A stretch of 64,000 bases of DNA from an uncultured Sulfurovum sp. (GCA_913055205.1 CAJXJN010000005.1:1-64000), one strand, 5' to 3'; positions 8,856 to 17,885 are shown, counted from the stretch's first letter. Program-made: numbers and translations. The notes: a model not told the origin generated them from the sequence alone.

Positions 8856-10032
8856 TGTATTGTCCTTGTAAAAAACGTAATTGTATTTTTTGATTGTTAA
8901 TCTTTTTTTGTGTCTGAAGCAGTGATTTCCGTGTTTGTATGAGTCTGCTTTTTGCATTCATCAGTTCAAAAAGTGAGCCTTGAGCTATTTGATACCCTTC
9001 TTTGAGCAGTGCGCTCAGTGTTTGTTGTTCTTTTTGAAGTACTTTTAGCGAGTGGTATTGTGCAGAGAGTTCTTTTATAGAAGCTTTCAGCATTTGTTTT
9101 TGTGATTTCAGATCAAGAGAGAGCTGTGCGTTATCTAGCTTTAACTGTTGCATTTTTAACTTAGCTAAGGTCTTCTCTTCTTCTTTGTTGTGTCGTACAG
9201 GCAAGGGGAGAGAAACACCTAATCTCAAGATAGACTGGTCAGGTTCTTTTTCTATACCGGCAGAAATCTCATAGCTGTTAAAGCGACTTTCACTCATACG
9301 TATTCCGCTTGTATAGAGTTTCTCTTTGGCCAATAATATTTTCTGTTTTGGACTTAACTTAGATGACTTTTTTGTCTTATGAGAAACAGAGTAGATAAAC
9401 TTTTTTTCTAAAGAGACCTTTTTGTTAAATCCTGCTATCGCTAAGAGTTGATAGTAAAGTGTTCCTGCTTGCTGTCTGGTAGTGTGCATCTGTGTTTTAA
9501 GTGTCAGTGTTTCCGTTTTGGCTTGCAAGTATGCTACTTTGTTCTCTGACCCATTTTCATAGCGTTCTTTTACCATAAGAGTAACTCTGTTTGAGAGTTT
9601 GTACTCTTGTTGGAGCAATGAGAGAAGCTTACTTTGATAGACATACTCCGTATAGAGTTCTTCAAGTGTTTTAATGTATCCCGCTTTTCCCTGGGCTACG
9701 TAAGCTTTACGAAGCAGGGTAGAAGCATAGGCTTTATCTCTAAGCCCATCTAAATAATTTTCAGTACGGACAGTTTGTGATACACTGACACTGTATCCAT
9801 ATCTGGAAGAGGAGAAATCGGGATCATATTTCCCTACTTCAAGGTTAAGTGCAGGGTTTTCGGTTCTTAAAAGTATATTATTCTCTTGTTCAGTGGTTTG
9901 AAGTGAGAGGGCTTGACTTTGTAGTATCTTTGAGTGTTTAAGTGTATGTTTCTTAAACTTTGTATAACTCATTCCAAAAAGAGTGAGAGAAAAAGTAAAA
10001 AAAAGCATGATAGTTTTTTTAAGATTCGGCAT
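8848..10032 (-). CDS. TolC-family outer-membrane efflux channel (CusC/CzcC-like)
   Basis: 394-residue outer-membrane channel subunit of the RND complex. It begins with a short signal peptide (KTIMLFFTFSLTLFGMS) and is dominated by long heptad-like helices (residues about 100-190 and 265-394), as in the TolC helical barrel, with the two internal halves recognisable. It is first in the operon channel-adaptor-pump and overlaps the adaptor start by 8 bases. Assignment is by architecture and neighbours; sequence identity to named members cannot be checked here. Confidence 0.85.
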   Translation of the reverse strand: MPNLKKTIMLFFTFSLTLFGMSYTKFKKHTLKHSKILQSQALSLQTTEQENNILLRTENPALNLEVGKYDPDFSSSRYGYSVSVSQTVRTENYLDGLRDKAYASTLLRKAYVAQGKAGYIKTLEELYTEYVYQSKLLSLLQQEYKLSNRVTLMVKERYENGSENKVAYLQAKTETLTLKTQMHTTRQQAGTLYYQLLAIAGFNKKVSLEKKFIYSVSHKTKKSSKLSPKQKILLAKEKLYTSGIRMSESRFNSYEISAGIEKEPDQSILRLGVSLPLPVRHNKEEEKTLAKLKMQQLKLDNAQLSLDLKSQKQMLKASIKELSAQYHSLKVLQKEQQTLSALLKEGYQIAQGSLFELMNAKSRLIQTRKSLLQTQKKINNQKIQLRFLQGQYND

Positions 10033-10114
10033 TTAGTGCCTCACTGTACTGAATTTCACACAAATCATTTAGTGATTCGCTGCATTGTATTTTAATATTT
10101 ATAATTCTTGTCAT
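10019..10114 (-). CDS. Possible 31-codon leader ORF overlapping the channel start
   Basis: A short frame starting MTRIINIKIQCSES has a ribosome-like aggaaat before its ATG and ends 13 bases inside the channel gene in another frame. It could couple translation of the efflux operon, or be chance. There is no homology I recognise. Confidence 0.25.
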   Translation of the reverse strand: MTRIINIKIQCSESLNDLCEIQYSEALNAES

Positions 10115-10178
10115 GGTCTATTTCCTATATGTATATTGTTGTTTTCATTCGAGAGTGTACAAAAATCTATTGCTTCTT

Positions 10179-10308
10179 GAAGTGGAGACTTCAGTCCCAC
10201 TTAGAATCTATATGCAGTGTATATATTTACGCCAAAAGAAGCATAATTAACAAAGGAATAAATTTTTTTGAGCAAATAAACTTTTGGTGGGACTAAAGTC
10301 TCCACTTC
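10179..10308. repeat. Inverted pair of the gtgggactgaagtctcc repeat
   Basis: The left copy (10179-10200) is the exact reverse complement of the repeat at 42-63; the right copy (10287-10308) is in the forward orientation with one mismatch. Together they form a 130-bp inverted pair, the layout called a REPIN. They occupy the gene-free stretch 10115-10357, where nothing else is visible. Confidence 0.6.
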
Positions 10309-10357
10309 CAAATATTTTTATATAGTTCCTTTAGAGAACTATGGTGTATTGAAAATG

Positions 10358-10690
10358 TTAAACAATAGGAGGTTTTATAGTAGTCTCTTTAAAAGGAGGG
10401 TGGTAGAGAAGCATCTCTTGTGTTGGTTGTTCGTTATGTGTTAAAGTATCAAAGTCTATGTTTGGTGTATTAAGGATAGCCATAAAATGAAAGAGGTGAT
10501 GCATGTCGCATAAGTCACCACACTCATCAGCAATATTTTTCTCCATCACATACTCTGTAAGTGTATCATGATGACACTCATTTTCCATAGCAATGATAGA
10601 GGCATGTGTAATATTAAAAAACAGTGACAGTAATAATAAAAGCTTTATTATTTTTAATTTCAATACTCTACCTTTTTTCATTTGTTTCAT
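10358..10690 (-). CDS. Small exported Cys/His-rich protein
   Basis: 110 residues with a signal peptide (KIIKLLLLLSLFFNITHAS) followed by a short mature part carrying CHHD, CGDLCDMHHLFH and a Pro-rich tail ending KPPIV. Cys and His density suggests metal binding. Position matches the other small exported protein at 13985-14275: both follow an OprD-like porin sequence and precede metal-transport genes. The KPP tail recalls DUF2946-type proteins, but this is a weak resemblance. The start could be 10690 or 10681; neither has a good ribosome site. Confidence 0.6.
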   Translation of the reverse strand: MKQMKKGRVLKLKIIKLLLLLSLFFNITHASIIAMENECHHDTLTEYVMEKNIADECGDLCDMHHLFHFMAILNTPNIDFDTLTHNEQPTQEMLLYHPPFKETTIKPPIV

Positions 10691-10696
10691 TATAGC

Positions 10697-10785
10697 TTAA
10701 AATGTATAATTTGGAAAGACTCTTAGATTTTGAACTGATTCATCTCTATTATCAATATCGCTATAGATAGCAGAGCATTTAAATG
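10697..10785 (-). pseudogene. C-terminal fragment of an OprD-like porin
   Basis: The last 28 codons (SAIYSDIDNRDESVQNLRVF...) match the end of the porin at 14345-15478 (SAIYSDIDDREDSFKNLRVF...), including the terminal aromatic residue needed for outer-membrane insertion. Upstream of this the frame has no porin-like sequence, so it is a remnant. It precedes a small Cys/His protein just as the intact porin does, pointing to a duplicated and decayed cassette. ORF-track entries here are by-products of this fragment. Confidence 0.75.
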
Positions 10786-10889
10786 ACCCTGGTATATAGA
10801 TATGTTGCAACCGAGAAACTGAAGAAAGGAAGTTTTCAGGGGAAAAAGTATACTTTTTTGCACTATGTAAAAAGTACAATATAAAAGAT

Positions 10890-10918
10890 GCCTGAAAGAC
10901 GTTAATAGTCTTTTAGGC
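10890..10918 (-). terminator. Hairpin at the end of the ABC permease gene
   Basis: Arms gcctgaaagac and gtcttttaggc pair with one mismatch around a 7-base loop and include the permease stop codon. On the minus strand the stem is followed by a T-rich stretch (atcttttatatt). Confidence 0.6.
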
Positions 10919-11653
10919 ACTAAACACTAAAGCACTCAAAACACCTATGAGAGAAGCAATGAACACGATAGTATATCCTGTAGGCAAGTCAAAAAAATAA
11001 GAGAGTATCATCGATATGATAATGATCAATGAACCAACTATCCATGCGAAAGGTAATTTTATAAATTTTGTCTGAATCAAAGATAAAAATGAGGGGACAA
11101 TTAAAAGTACAAAAACCACCAATACCCCTGCAAGTTGTACAGATGATGTCACTGTCAAAGCTAAAAGTCCAAAGAAAAACATCTCCTTGGCTATCCCTGA
11201 TAGCTTATGGTGAAAAAGAAAGAAGAGCATAGCAATACCACTATAAAGAATCAATGGTTCCCATAGGTCGGTTGCTATCGTAAAAAGTATATCTGTTGCT
11301 TGAAGCTTATTAAAGAGTTCTGTTCCTTGTGTGGTATTGGAAAGTAGCACAATAATGCTACTCGCCCCCAATGCATACAGCATACCAATAAATGCTTCAA
11401 TATGTTTTACACGATATGTAGCTGCAGAGATAAGCAAAGCCCCAATAAGTGCAAAGAGCAATGTTAAAAGGAAGGTATACCCTCCCTCAAAAAACAACAG
11501 ACTCACTGCTACACCAATAGCAGCGAATTGACCAATGGCAAGATCGGTGAATATCACCCCTCGTTTGATGATCTCCAGCCCAAAAATCGTATGAATGAAT
11601 ACCAGCAGTATCGCCAAGGTGAATGCCGGCCATAAAAGAGTAATTAGTGACAT
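10913..11653 (-). CDS. Metal ABC transporter permease, ZnuB/MntB-like
   Basis: 246-residue membrane protein of the ABC-3 family with about eight hydrophobic helices. It forms the membrane channel of a Zn/Mn/Fe importer. Its start overlaps the substrate-binding gene by 10 bases, so the two are translated together. No gene for the ATPase subunit lies next to it or elsewhere in the window, so energy must come from an ATPase coded elsewhere or the system is incomplete. It ends in a hairpin that closes the operon. Confidence 0.88.
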   Translation of the reverse strand: MSLITLLWPAFTLAILLVFIHTIFGLEIIKRGVIFTDLAIGQFAAIGVAVSLLFFEGGYTFLLTLLFALIGALLISAATYRVKHIEAFIGMLYALGASSIIVLLSNTTQGTELFNKLQATDILFTIATDLWEPLILYSGIAMLFFLFHHKLSGIAKEMFFFGLLALTVTSSVQLAGVLVVFVLLIVPSFLSLIQTKFIKLPFAWIVGSLIIIISMILSYFFDLPTGYTIVFIASLIGVLSALVFSA

Positions 11654-12525
11654 AGTCGTTTGGCTATGGTTTCATAAAGTGCTTCCAAAGTCTCTGTGTC
11701 GTTGATACTGCCTACATCATGAGGAATGACAACAACCTTCGCACCTGTTTTAGAGGCAATGAACCGTGCCGTTTTTTTCTCATGATACGGATCTTGCAAA
11801 ATAGTTTTGATCTTTTCTTTTTGCATTTTCTGTATCAATGCGAGGGTATGTTTTGAACTGGGTGCGATCCCCGGAAGCGGTTCGATGGTGGCTACAGCAT
11901 GTATATCATAGCGTTTTAGCAGATAGTTGTAAAGTTCATGGTATTGTATGACTTGTTTGCCTTTGCATGCTTTCATCTGTCTGTCAAATGTGTTGAGAAA
12001 TGCATGCCATCTGCTGATGAATTGGCTAAGGTTATGCTGATATGCTGCCTTGTGAGCCGCATCTAAACGTGAGAGTTTCTGTGTCAGATATTTTGCAATA
12101 GGAATGATGTTGTGTGGATCGGTGTCGAAGTGAGGATTGCCCTCTGGATGGACATCCCCATAGGCACGGGAAACAGCAGTTGGTTTATCTATCAGTGCGA
12201 TGGCATGGCTGGCATCTACAAATCCTTCTGTGCCTATGCGTACTTTAGGGTTATTCGCACTTTTAAGTAAGGGGGGTAACCAGCCTATTTCCAGTCCTGC
12301 CCCATTGGCTACGAGCATATCAGCCCGTGCAATGGCAGGAATGAGTGAAGGTTTGGGGATGATGAAATGTGGATCAAATTTAGGCGAAGCCAACACTTTG
12401 ACTTTGACATTGTCTCCCCCGACAGCTTGCACGATCTTTCCCAGGTAAGGATAACTTGCGACAACATTGAACTGCGCAAATGCCATAGCCGATAATAATA
12501 TAAAGATAGAGAATGTTTTTTTCAT
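11644..12525 (-). CDS. Metal-binding protein of ABC importer, ZnuA family
   Basis: 293-residue periplasmic solute-binding protein of family A1 (PF01297 type) with signal peptide MKKTFSIFILLSAMAFA. It has expected metal-site segments: KFDPHFIIPKPS near residue 50, HPEGNPHFDTDP near 127, a YHELYNYL histidine near 190 and an acidic QDPYHEKK region. There is no long His-rich loop of the classical ZnuA type, so zinc versus manganese or iron is open. It lies 9 bases after the outer-membrane gene and overlaps the permease gene. Confidence 0.88.
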   Translation of the reverse strand: MKKTFSIFILLSAMAFAQFNVVASYPYLGKIVQAVGGDNVKVKVLASPKFDPHFIIPKPSLIPAIARADMLVANGAGLEIGWLPPLLKSANNPKVRIGTEGFVDASHAIALIDKPTAVSRAYGDVHPEGNPHFDTDPHNIIPIAKYLTQKLSRLDAAHKAAYQHNLSQFISRWHAFLNTFDRQMKACKGKQVIQYHELYNYLLKRYDIHAVATIEPLPGIAPSSKHTLALIQKMQKEKIKTILQDPYHEKKTARFIASKTGAKVVVIPHDVGSINDTETLEALYETIAKRLCH

Positions 12526-12534
12526 GTTGTACTC

Positions 12535-13776
12535 CTAAAATGCATGTGCGCCGTGTGCGCCTGTTTCAACAGTAAATCCCAAGAGGATCTCAGAAAGATT
12601 TTTGCGCTCATCATTGCTACCGAAGGCTTTCGATCTATCGTATGTGTACTGTAGTCTGAATTTTGTAAATTCAAAGGGTTTATACTCTACCATAGCCGTA
12701 TATCGGTCAAGGTCGTCAGGTTGATCGGAGATATTTTTAAATAGACTGTCATACCGAATACCTGTCTTCCAGTTTTGATCATATTGATAGACCAGTTGCG
12801 TGTAGTATCCTGCCTGTTTTTCTGTACCGTTCTCTGTTTTTTTATCACGATAGAGTAGTTCAGATTGCCATAAAAGATTGCTGTAGCTGTCCAGAGCAGT
12901 TTTTATGGTCAGGTCAGTGCCATATAGGTTCGTGTCGTGCCCATCTTCGTTTTTACCGTGTGCGATGGAAGTACCTGCTAATAGGATTGTAGTATCGGTG
13001 ATGTCCATACTTCCTTTGAGGTAGCCTATATAGAGGTTGTTTTTTTCTGTATCTCCAAAACTGACATCGTTGCTGCCTTGTAAAGCTTCAAGTCCAGCCA
13101 TCATATAGGTATCGGTAGGGAGTACCCATTGGAGCTGTACACCTGCATCGTTGATCCCCTCTCCGCCGAGGAGTGCTTCGTAAACAAGCGGTTTTGATGT
13201 AAACTTCCATGCATGTTGATGGATCGCATTGATACGGCCAAATTCACTTCTGAATTTTCCGATTTTGGCACGAAGACCGTAAGGGAATGTTCGGGAAGTT
13301 ATGTATGCCTCTTCTATCTCGAATTCATCTGGACTCAGATGGAAAATGGCATCTGCATCAAAATAAGGACCTACGGTCGAATGCAGGGCAAGTTCCGCAT
13401 AGTTAAAGTTAAATCCACGGTTTCTGTTAAAAGGGATCTCGCTCTCTTCGTTGGGATCGTATTCGCTAAATCCCGGTATATGATAGGTTTCATATGTGCT
13501 ATTGTCTATATTTCTTCCGACAGCTGAACCGTCCAGGATCAATGCAATGTCAGGCAGAAATGATTTTTGATCAAATGTTGCAGAAGGTGCTTGTGTGGTT
13601 TTATTAGTGTTTGCAACTGTCTCTATCTGTTTTTTTTCAAGTTCTTCCACGCGTTTTTGCAAGGCTTGTGTTGCGTGTATCTGTTTGGCTAATTGTGCTT
13701 TGAGTTGTGCCAGGTCGCTTTGTGCAAAAAGTGTTGCAGAAGCAGCCAGCGACAAGAAGATCATTTTTTTTGTCAT
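12535..13776 (-). CDS. Outer-membrane protein of the metal uptake operon
   Basis: 413-residue predicted beta-barrel protein. After a signal peptide (MTKKMIFLSLAASATLFAQ) comes a coiled-coil segment (about 20-55, LAQLKAQLAKQIHATQALQKRV), as in trimeric porins, then alternating aromatic/polar strands. It heads the operon with the ZnuA- and ZnuB-like genes, 9 bases apart, so it probably admits the metal or a metal complex through the outer membrane. Close homologues are usually annotated as hypothetical or zinc-regulated porins. No TonB box or plug domain is visible. Confidence 0.75.
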   Translation of the reverse strand: MTKKMIFLSLAASATLFAQSDLAQLKAQLAKQIHATQALQKRVEELEKKQIETVANTNKTTQAPSATFDQKSFLPDIALILDGSAVGRNIDNSTYETYHIPGFSEYDPNEESEIPFNRNRGFNFNYAELALHSTVGPYFDADAIFHLSPDEFEIEEAYITSRTFPYGLRAKIGKFRSEFGRINAIHQHAWKFTSKPLVYEALLGGEGINDAGVQLQWVLPTDTYMMAGLEALQGSNDVSFGDTEKNNLYIGYLKGSMDITDTTILLAGTSIAHGKNEDGHDTNLYGTDLTIKTALDSYSNLLWQSELLYRDKKTENGTEKQAGYYTQLVYQYDQNWKTGIRYDSLFKNISDQPDDLDRYTAMVEYKPFEFTKFRLQYTYDRSKAFGSNDERKNLSEILLGFTVETGAHGAHAF

Positions 13777-13860
13777 GGGTCTTTTCTCCTAAAATAATTA
13801 AAATAATGGAACCCTCTGATTATTTTACAAATTTATCATCTGTCTTATTCTAAATTTATA

Positions 13861-13924
13861 CCCCAAGGGCATTTCCTTCGGGCATTCAGAAATCCCTATA
13901 GTGGATACTGTAAATATCCTTGGG
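13861..13924. repeat. Imperfect palindrome in the intergenic gap
   Basis: ccccaagggcatttccttcgggc at the left and ccttggg about 50 bases to the right form inverted arms (cccaagg / ccttggg). It sits between the small Cys/His gene and the metal outer-membrane gene, and may be a terminator for the former or a REP-like repeat. Confidence 0.35.
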
Positions 13925-13984
13925 ATGTAAGTTCAAGATGATGTGAAGCTCATCAGAGAGTTTAATGAAGTTGATGTTTTTGTT

Positions 13985-14275
13985 TTATCTGTTCCAGAAG
14001 AAAAAAGGAGGTGCTTGTGCGTTAAAACCTTTTGCAATGGTAAAGTAGAGAATAGTTTCATAAAATATGATCTGTTCAAAAACAGTATTCCAAACTGCAG
14101 GTAGAATGCCAGGCTCAGGCATATCTCCACTATGAAGATTTTTAACGACCACACATACTTTACAATTAGCATGAGACTCAAGTGCATCATGATGGATATG
14201 CGTTGCTCCCAGATAGGAAGAGAACAGGTAGAAAAAGAGGAGAAAACGTATGATGTGTTGTTTTAGCTGTCTCAC
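13985..14275 (-). CDS. Small exported protein with HxH and CxxC motifs
   Basis: 96 residues, GTG start with aggag six bases upstream. After a signal segment (IIRFLLFFYLFSSYLGA) the mature part opens ATHIHHDALESHANCKVCVVVK and ends in a GFNAQAPPFFF tail. The HIH, His and CxVC residues could form a metal site. A clear relative is encoded at 34624-34929 (ATHIHTD...HADTCQVCVLVK). The tail with APP recalls DUF2946, a family seen near copper genes, but the match is loose. It follows the OprD-like porin by 69 bases. Confidence 0.65.
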   Translation of the reverse strand: MRQLKQHIIRFLLFFYLFSSYLGATHIHHDALESHANCKVCVVVKNLHSGDMPEPGILPAVWNTVFEQIIFYETILYFTIAKGFNAQAPPFFFWNR

Positions 14276-14344
14276 AAATTTCTCCTGTTTTTTTGAAAGT
14301 ATATTCTATTTTTTATTTATTATGGATTGAAGTGTTGTTATAGC

Positions 14345-15478
14345 TTAAAATATATAATTTGCAAAGACCCTTAAGTTTTTAAATGAATCTTCTCTATCGT
14401 CTATGTCGCTATAGATCGCAGAAAAATTTAAACTGTCGTTATATTTATATGTTGCGATGAGGTCATATTCATTTGCATCATCCTTTGTACCATTGCTATG
14501 TACATCTGCATTTGCAGTTAAAACAAGCCCCTCTAATCCAATTACAGAAGCATCCCACTCCAGTGTATAAAGTATGTCGTCTCCATCATGTCCTGCTTCT
14601 GACAGGGTATGGTGTTCTGCATTGCTTACAAAAGGTCCACCACCGAAAAAGTTTTCTGCTGCTCTGCCATCTGTTTTATTGTAGGCAATAGATGCTGTTA
14701 ATCCTGTACTTTTCAAACCGAGAGAGCCGCTGACCCCATAGATAGTTGATCTTGTAGCATCATCATAGTCTTGTAAAGCATATTGAGCAGTAAGACCATA
14801 GGTAAGGCTATCTGTTTCTGCCTCATAATTTACTTCCATGTAGGTTAATTTTGCAACATTATTGATATTGTAAAACCACCCTGAAAATGTAGTGTTTTTA
14901 ACTCCTTCATAGGTAAGTCCCAAAATCTGTACGCCATCATTTCCATTGAGTTTGATAAAACTGCTTGGTGCGTCACTATCTACGCCAGACCATTTTTGGA
15001 CTTGAGAGAAAAACAGGGTTGTATCGGGTATATCTTTGTTGATGAGAGTGAAAGCTTCAAAGGTATTGGGTACCATACCTACATCATCACTGTCAGCAAA
15101 TGGTGTTTCCAATGGTTGTCGTCCTATAATGAACGTTGTATTGCTATAGGTTCCTTTGAGGTAGGCTTCTGCCAGAGTAGTGTAGTTCTCATTATTCTCA
15201 TCAAAAAAAGGAATACCTTCAAAACCTTTTTTACCATTACCTTGAGAGGTAAAAAGTGTTGCCCCAAACTGAAAACCGTGATAAGATGCTGTTTCCATAT
15301 GAAGTTTTAATCCTACAGCAAGTTCATCATCAGTATTTTCACCTATCCGGTTATTTTGATATCCGATTTTTACGGCACCCTCATAATTTGCATTTTCAAA
15401 GGCATTACTTAAATTGTTTGCATAGATACCAATAGTCATTATCATTAAAAGAATGATACTTCTCTGCAATGTGCTCAT
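14345..15478 (-). CDS. OprD-like outer-membrane porin
   Basis: Predicted 18-strand-type porin for small solutes, 377 residues from the ATG at 15478. I prefer that start over 15511 because it begins the signal peptide (STLQRSIILLMIMTIGIYA) and has aaggaa upstream. The mature part has OprD/Campylobacterota porin features: FIIGRQPLETPFADSDDVGM near residue 110 and regular alternating strands, with a terminal Phe. It lies downstream of feoA (gap about 50 bases) and upstream of a small HxH/CxxC protein. A fragment of a near-identical C-terminus is at 10697. Confidence 0.85.
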   Translation of the reverse strand: MSTLQRSIILLMIMTIGIYANNLSNAFENANYEGAVKIGYQNNRIGENTDDELAVGLKLHMETASYHGFQFGATLFTSQGNGKKGFEGIPFFDENNENYTTLAEAYLKGTYSNTTFIIGRQPLETPFADSDDVGMVPNTFEAFTLINKDIPDTTLFFSQVQKWSGVDSDAPSSFIKLNGNDGVQILGLTYEGVKNTTFSGWFYNINNVAKLTYMEVNYEAETDSLTYGLTAQYALQDYDDATRSTIYGVSGSLGLKSTGLTASIAYNKTDGRAAENFFGGGPFVSNAEHHTLSEAGHDGDDILYTLEWDASVIGLEGLVLTANADVHSNGTKDDANEYDLIATYKYNDSLNFSAIYSDIDDREDSFKNLRVFANYIF

Positions 15479-15526
15479 TTTTATTTCCTTGATTAATGAT
15501 TTAAAAGACAAGGCAATGCCTTGTCT

Positions 15527-15757
15527 TTACGACTCTATTTTCTTTACTTCTATCTTGTCTGCTTCATTTGCTCTAACTGCAATGAGGGTGGAACCAACTT
15601 CTATCTCCATTGTTTGTTTAGCAAGAGAACAGCCTTTAACAAGAAGCTCTTCTCCTCGCATTACACCAAAAGAGCTGAAACGGTCTCTTAGTGCTTTATC
15701 TGCATTGATCTTAATGATCACTGCTTTATCGCCTTTTGTTAATTCACTTAGTTTCAT
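15527..15757 (-). CDS. feoA: Ferrous iron transport protein FeoA
   Basis: 76-residue SH3-like cytoplasmic protein that supports FeoB. It matches the family in length and in the opening MKLSELTKGDKAVIIKI and RDRFSSFGVMRGEEL motifs. The ATG is preceded by a full aggaggat. It follows feoB with a 4-base gap, so feoB-feoA is one operon (reverse of the common feoA-feoB order). Confidence 0.93.
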   Translation of the reverse strand: MKLSELTKGDKAVIIKINADKALRDRFSSFGVMRGEELLVKGCSLAKQTMEIEVGSTLIAVRANEADKIEVKKIES

Positions 15758-15761
15758 ATGG

Positions 15762-17885
15762 TTATCCTCCTGTTATCATTAATGTTACTCTGTATGCTAT
15801 AAAGCTTAATGTCCATGCCGTAGCAGAGGTCATAACAAATAGATAGACCAGGTATTTCCAGCCTCCGGCCTCTCTGGTAAAGACCATAGAAGCTGCCAGA
15901 CAAGGAAGATAGATCATCACAAATACGATAAATGCAATAGCAGAAGCAAATGGAATGTTCTCTTTGATCTGTGCTATTAGACCTTCATTCCCTTCATCCA
16001 CTTCATCCCCTAAGGCGTACAGTACTCCCAGAGTTGAAACTACTACTTCTTTTGCTGCCAGTCCGGTTTCAAGTGCTACAGACATACGCCAGTCAAATCC
16101 CAGTGGAGCGAAGAATGGCTCTGATGCATGTCCTATTTTTCCCAAGTAACTCTGTTCAAGTAAGGCAAGAGAGAGTTCGTTGTTCAACTGGCTTTTTGCA
16201 TTGTCATTTAAAGCTTGTTCTATCTTTGTTTCATACTGAGCTTCAAGATCATGGTTCTTTGGATAGTTGCTTGCAAACCAGACAAGTACAGAAGCTGCCA
16301 AGATAAAGGTACCTGCTTTTTTGAGGTAAGATTTAGCCTGACCATATACAGTATGCCAAATGAGTTTTAGTGAAGGCAGACGGTATTTCGGCATCTCCAT
16401 GACAAATGGCTCATCCTCCCCTTTAAAGACAAACATTTTCAGTGCCTTTGCCATCAAAAGACCTAATATAGCTCCAGAGATGTAAATGATGAACAGAATG
16501 TTCCCTGCTTGCTCCTGACCAAAGAAAGCCCCTGCAAAAAGTACATAAATAGGCAATCTTGCACCGCAACTCATAAATCCTATGATAAAGAGGGTGATGA
16601 GTCTGTCTTTCTCATTTTTAAGGGTTCTTGCTGCCATGTAGGCTGGTACTGAACACCCGAATCCTGTGACAAGCGGGATAAAACTTTTCCCGTGAAGCCC
16701 AAATTTATGGAAGAACCCATCAAGTAAAAATGCCACACGACTCATGTATCCTGTAGTCTCCAGCAAAGCGATACCAATAAAAAGGATAACAATATTGGGT
16801 AAGAACATGATGACAGCACCTACACCGCCTATCATTCCATCTGCTACTAAAGAGCCTAATTCGCCATCACCAAGGATAGTTTTAGCCTGATCACCAAGCC
16901 ATCCAAAGGCTGCATCAATGTAGTCCACAGGGATGGACCCTACTTCAAAAGTAAGCTGGAAAAGTCCCCACATAAAGAAAAGGAAAAGGGGAATACCAAG
17001 TATTTTATTGATGAGTAGGTTATCTATCTTTTGTGTAAGGTTTTTAGCTCTCATTGATTTTACAGATATGACTTCCATTTTTGCACCTTTAGCAAACGCA
17101 AAGTGTTCATCTGCAAAAATCTGTTCCAGATCTTTTGTGCCATTGTGTACATAAATGTGATTGAGAGCTTCTCTTACGATAGGAAGTAACTCTATCCAGA
17201 TCGGTTCATCATGCATCTTTTTATATACATCTTCATCTTCTTGTAAAAGTTTTACTGCAAGATGACGGTAAGGAAGTGTACTTTTGTAGTTTTTTTCTTT
17301 CATGAAGCTGACAATATGGGCTATCTCTTCTTCAATAGGATCAGAATAAACTACTTTAGAAGAAGTTTCTTCTTTTTCAAACACTTCAATAATAGCTTCT
17401 TTAAGTGCATCTATTCCCTCTTTAGTGGCAGCTGAGGTTTTGATACATGGTACACCCAAGATAGCAGAAAGTTGTTTCTCATCTATCTCAATACCCTCTT
17501 TTTTTGCCTCATCACTCATATTGAGTGCAACAACGACTTTTTTACCTGTTTCCAGAAGTTGTGTAGTAAAGAGTAGATTTCTTTGCAAATTGGTGGAGTC
17601 CACAACATTCACGATGATATCATACTCATCACTCTGTAAAAAACTTTTGGTAACCTTTTCTTCAATGGTATATTCTGTAAGTGAGTAAGCACCAGGCAGG
17701 TCTATGATATGTACTTCATAATCCTTACAAGCTACTTCATCACAGATGTTAAAGACTACTTCTGTTTTATCAACCGTTACACCAGAGAAGTTTCCTACTT
17801 TAAGCTTGGCATTGGAGATAGCATTAATCAGTGAAGATTTCCCTACATTAGGTTGACCTGCAAGTGCAACTATAATCGGTTTCAT
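15762..17885 (-). CDS. feoB: Ferrous iron transporter FeoB
   Basis: 707-residue inner-membrane Fe(II) transporter with N-terminal G domain. G1 is GQPNVGKSS (10-18), G3 is DLPGAY (about 62-67), G4 NMSD (about 123-126). The helical linker domain runs to about residue 270, followed by two Gate domains with the conserved GCSVPAYMAART segment near 410 and FFMWGLFQLTFEVGS near 310. Length is normal. Regulation by Fur is likely because two Fur-box-like sequences lie just upstream. It is co-transcribed with feoA. Confidence 0.96.
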   Translation of the reverse strand: MKPIIVALAGQPNVGKSSLINAISNAKLKVGNFSGVTVDKTEVVFNICDEVACKDYEVHIIDLPGAYSLTEYTIEEKVTKSFLQSDEYDIIVNVVDSTNLQRNLLFTTQLLETGKKVVVALNMSDEAKKEGIEIDEKQLSAILGVPCIKTSAATKEGIDALKEAIIEVFEKEETSSKVVYSDPIEEEIAHIVSFMKEKNYKSTLPYRHLAVKLLQEDEDVYKKMHDEPIWIELLPIVREALNHIYVHNGTKDLEQIFADEHFAFAKGAKMEVISVKSMRAKNLTQKIDNLLINKILGIPLFLFFMWGLFQLTFEVGSIPVDYIDAAFGWLGDQAKTILGDGELGSLVADGMIGGVGAVIMFLPNIVILFIGIALLETTGYMSRVAFLLDGFFHKFGLHGKSFIPLVTGFGCSVPAYMAARTLKNEKDRLITLFIIGFMSCGARLPIYVLFAGAFFGQEQAGNILFIIYISGAILGLLMAKALKMFVFKGEDEPFVMEMPKYRLPSLKLIWHTVYGQAKSYLKKAGTFILAASVLVWFASNYPKNHDLEAQYETKIEQALNDNAKSQLNNELSLALLEQSYLGKIGHASEPFFAPLGFDWRMSVALETGLAAKEVVVSTLGVLYALGDEVDEGNEGLIAQIKENIPFASAIAFIVFVMIYLPCLAASMVFTREAGGWKYLVYLFVMTSATAWTLSFIAYRVTLMITGG

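Noticed and set aside
10723-10920. 65-residue minus-strand ORF beside the porin fragment
   Set aside because: It runs in a different frame from the recognisable porin C-terminus and has no features of its own.
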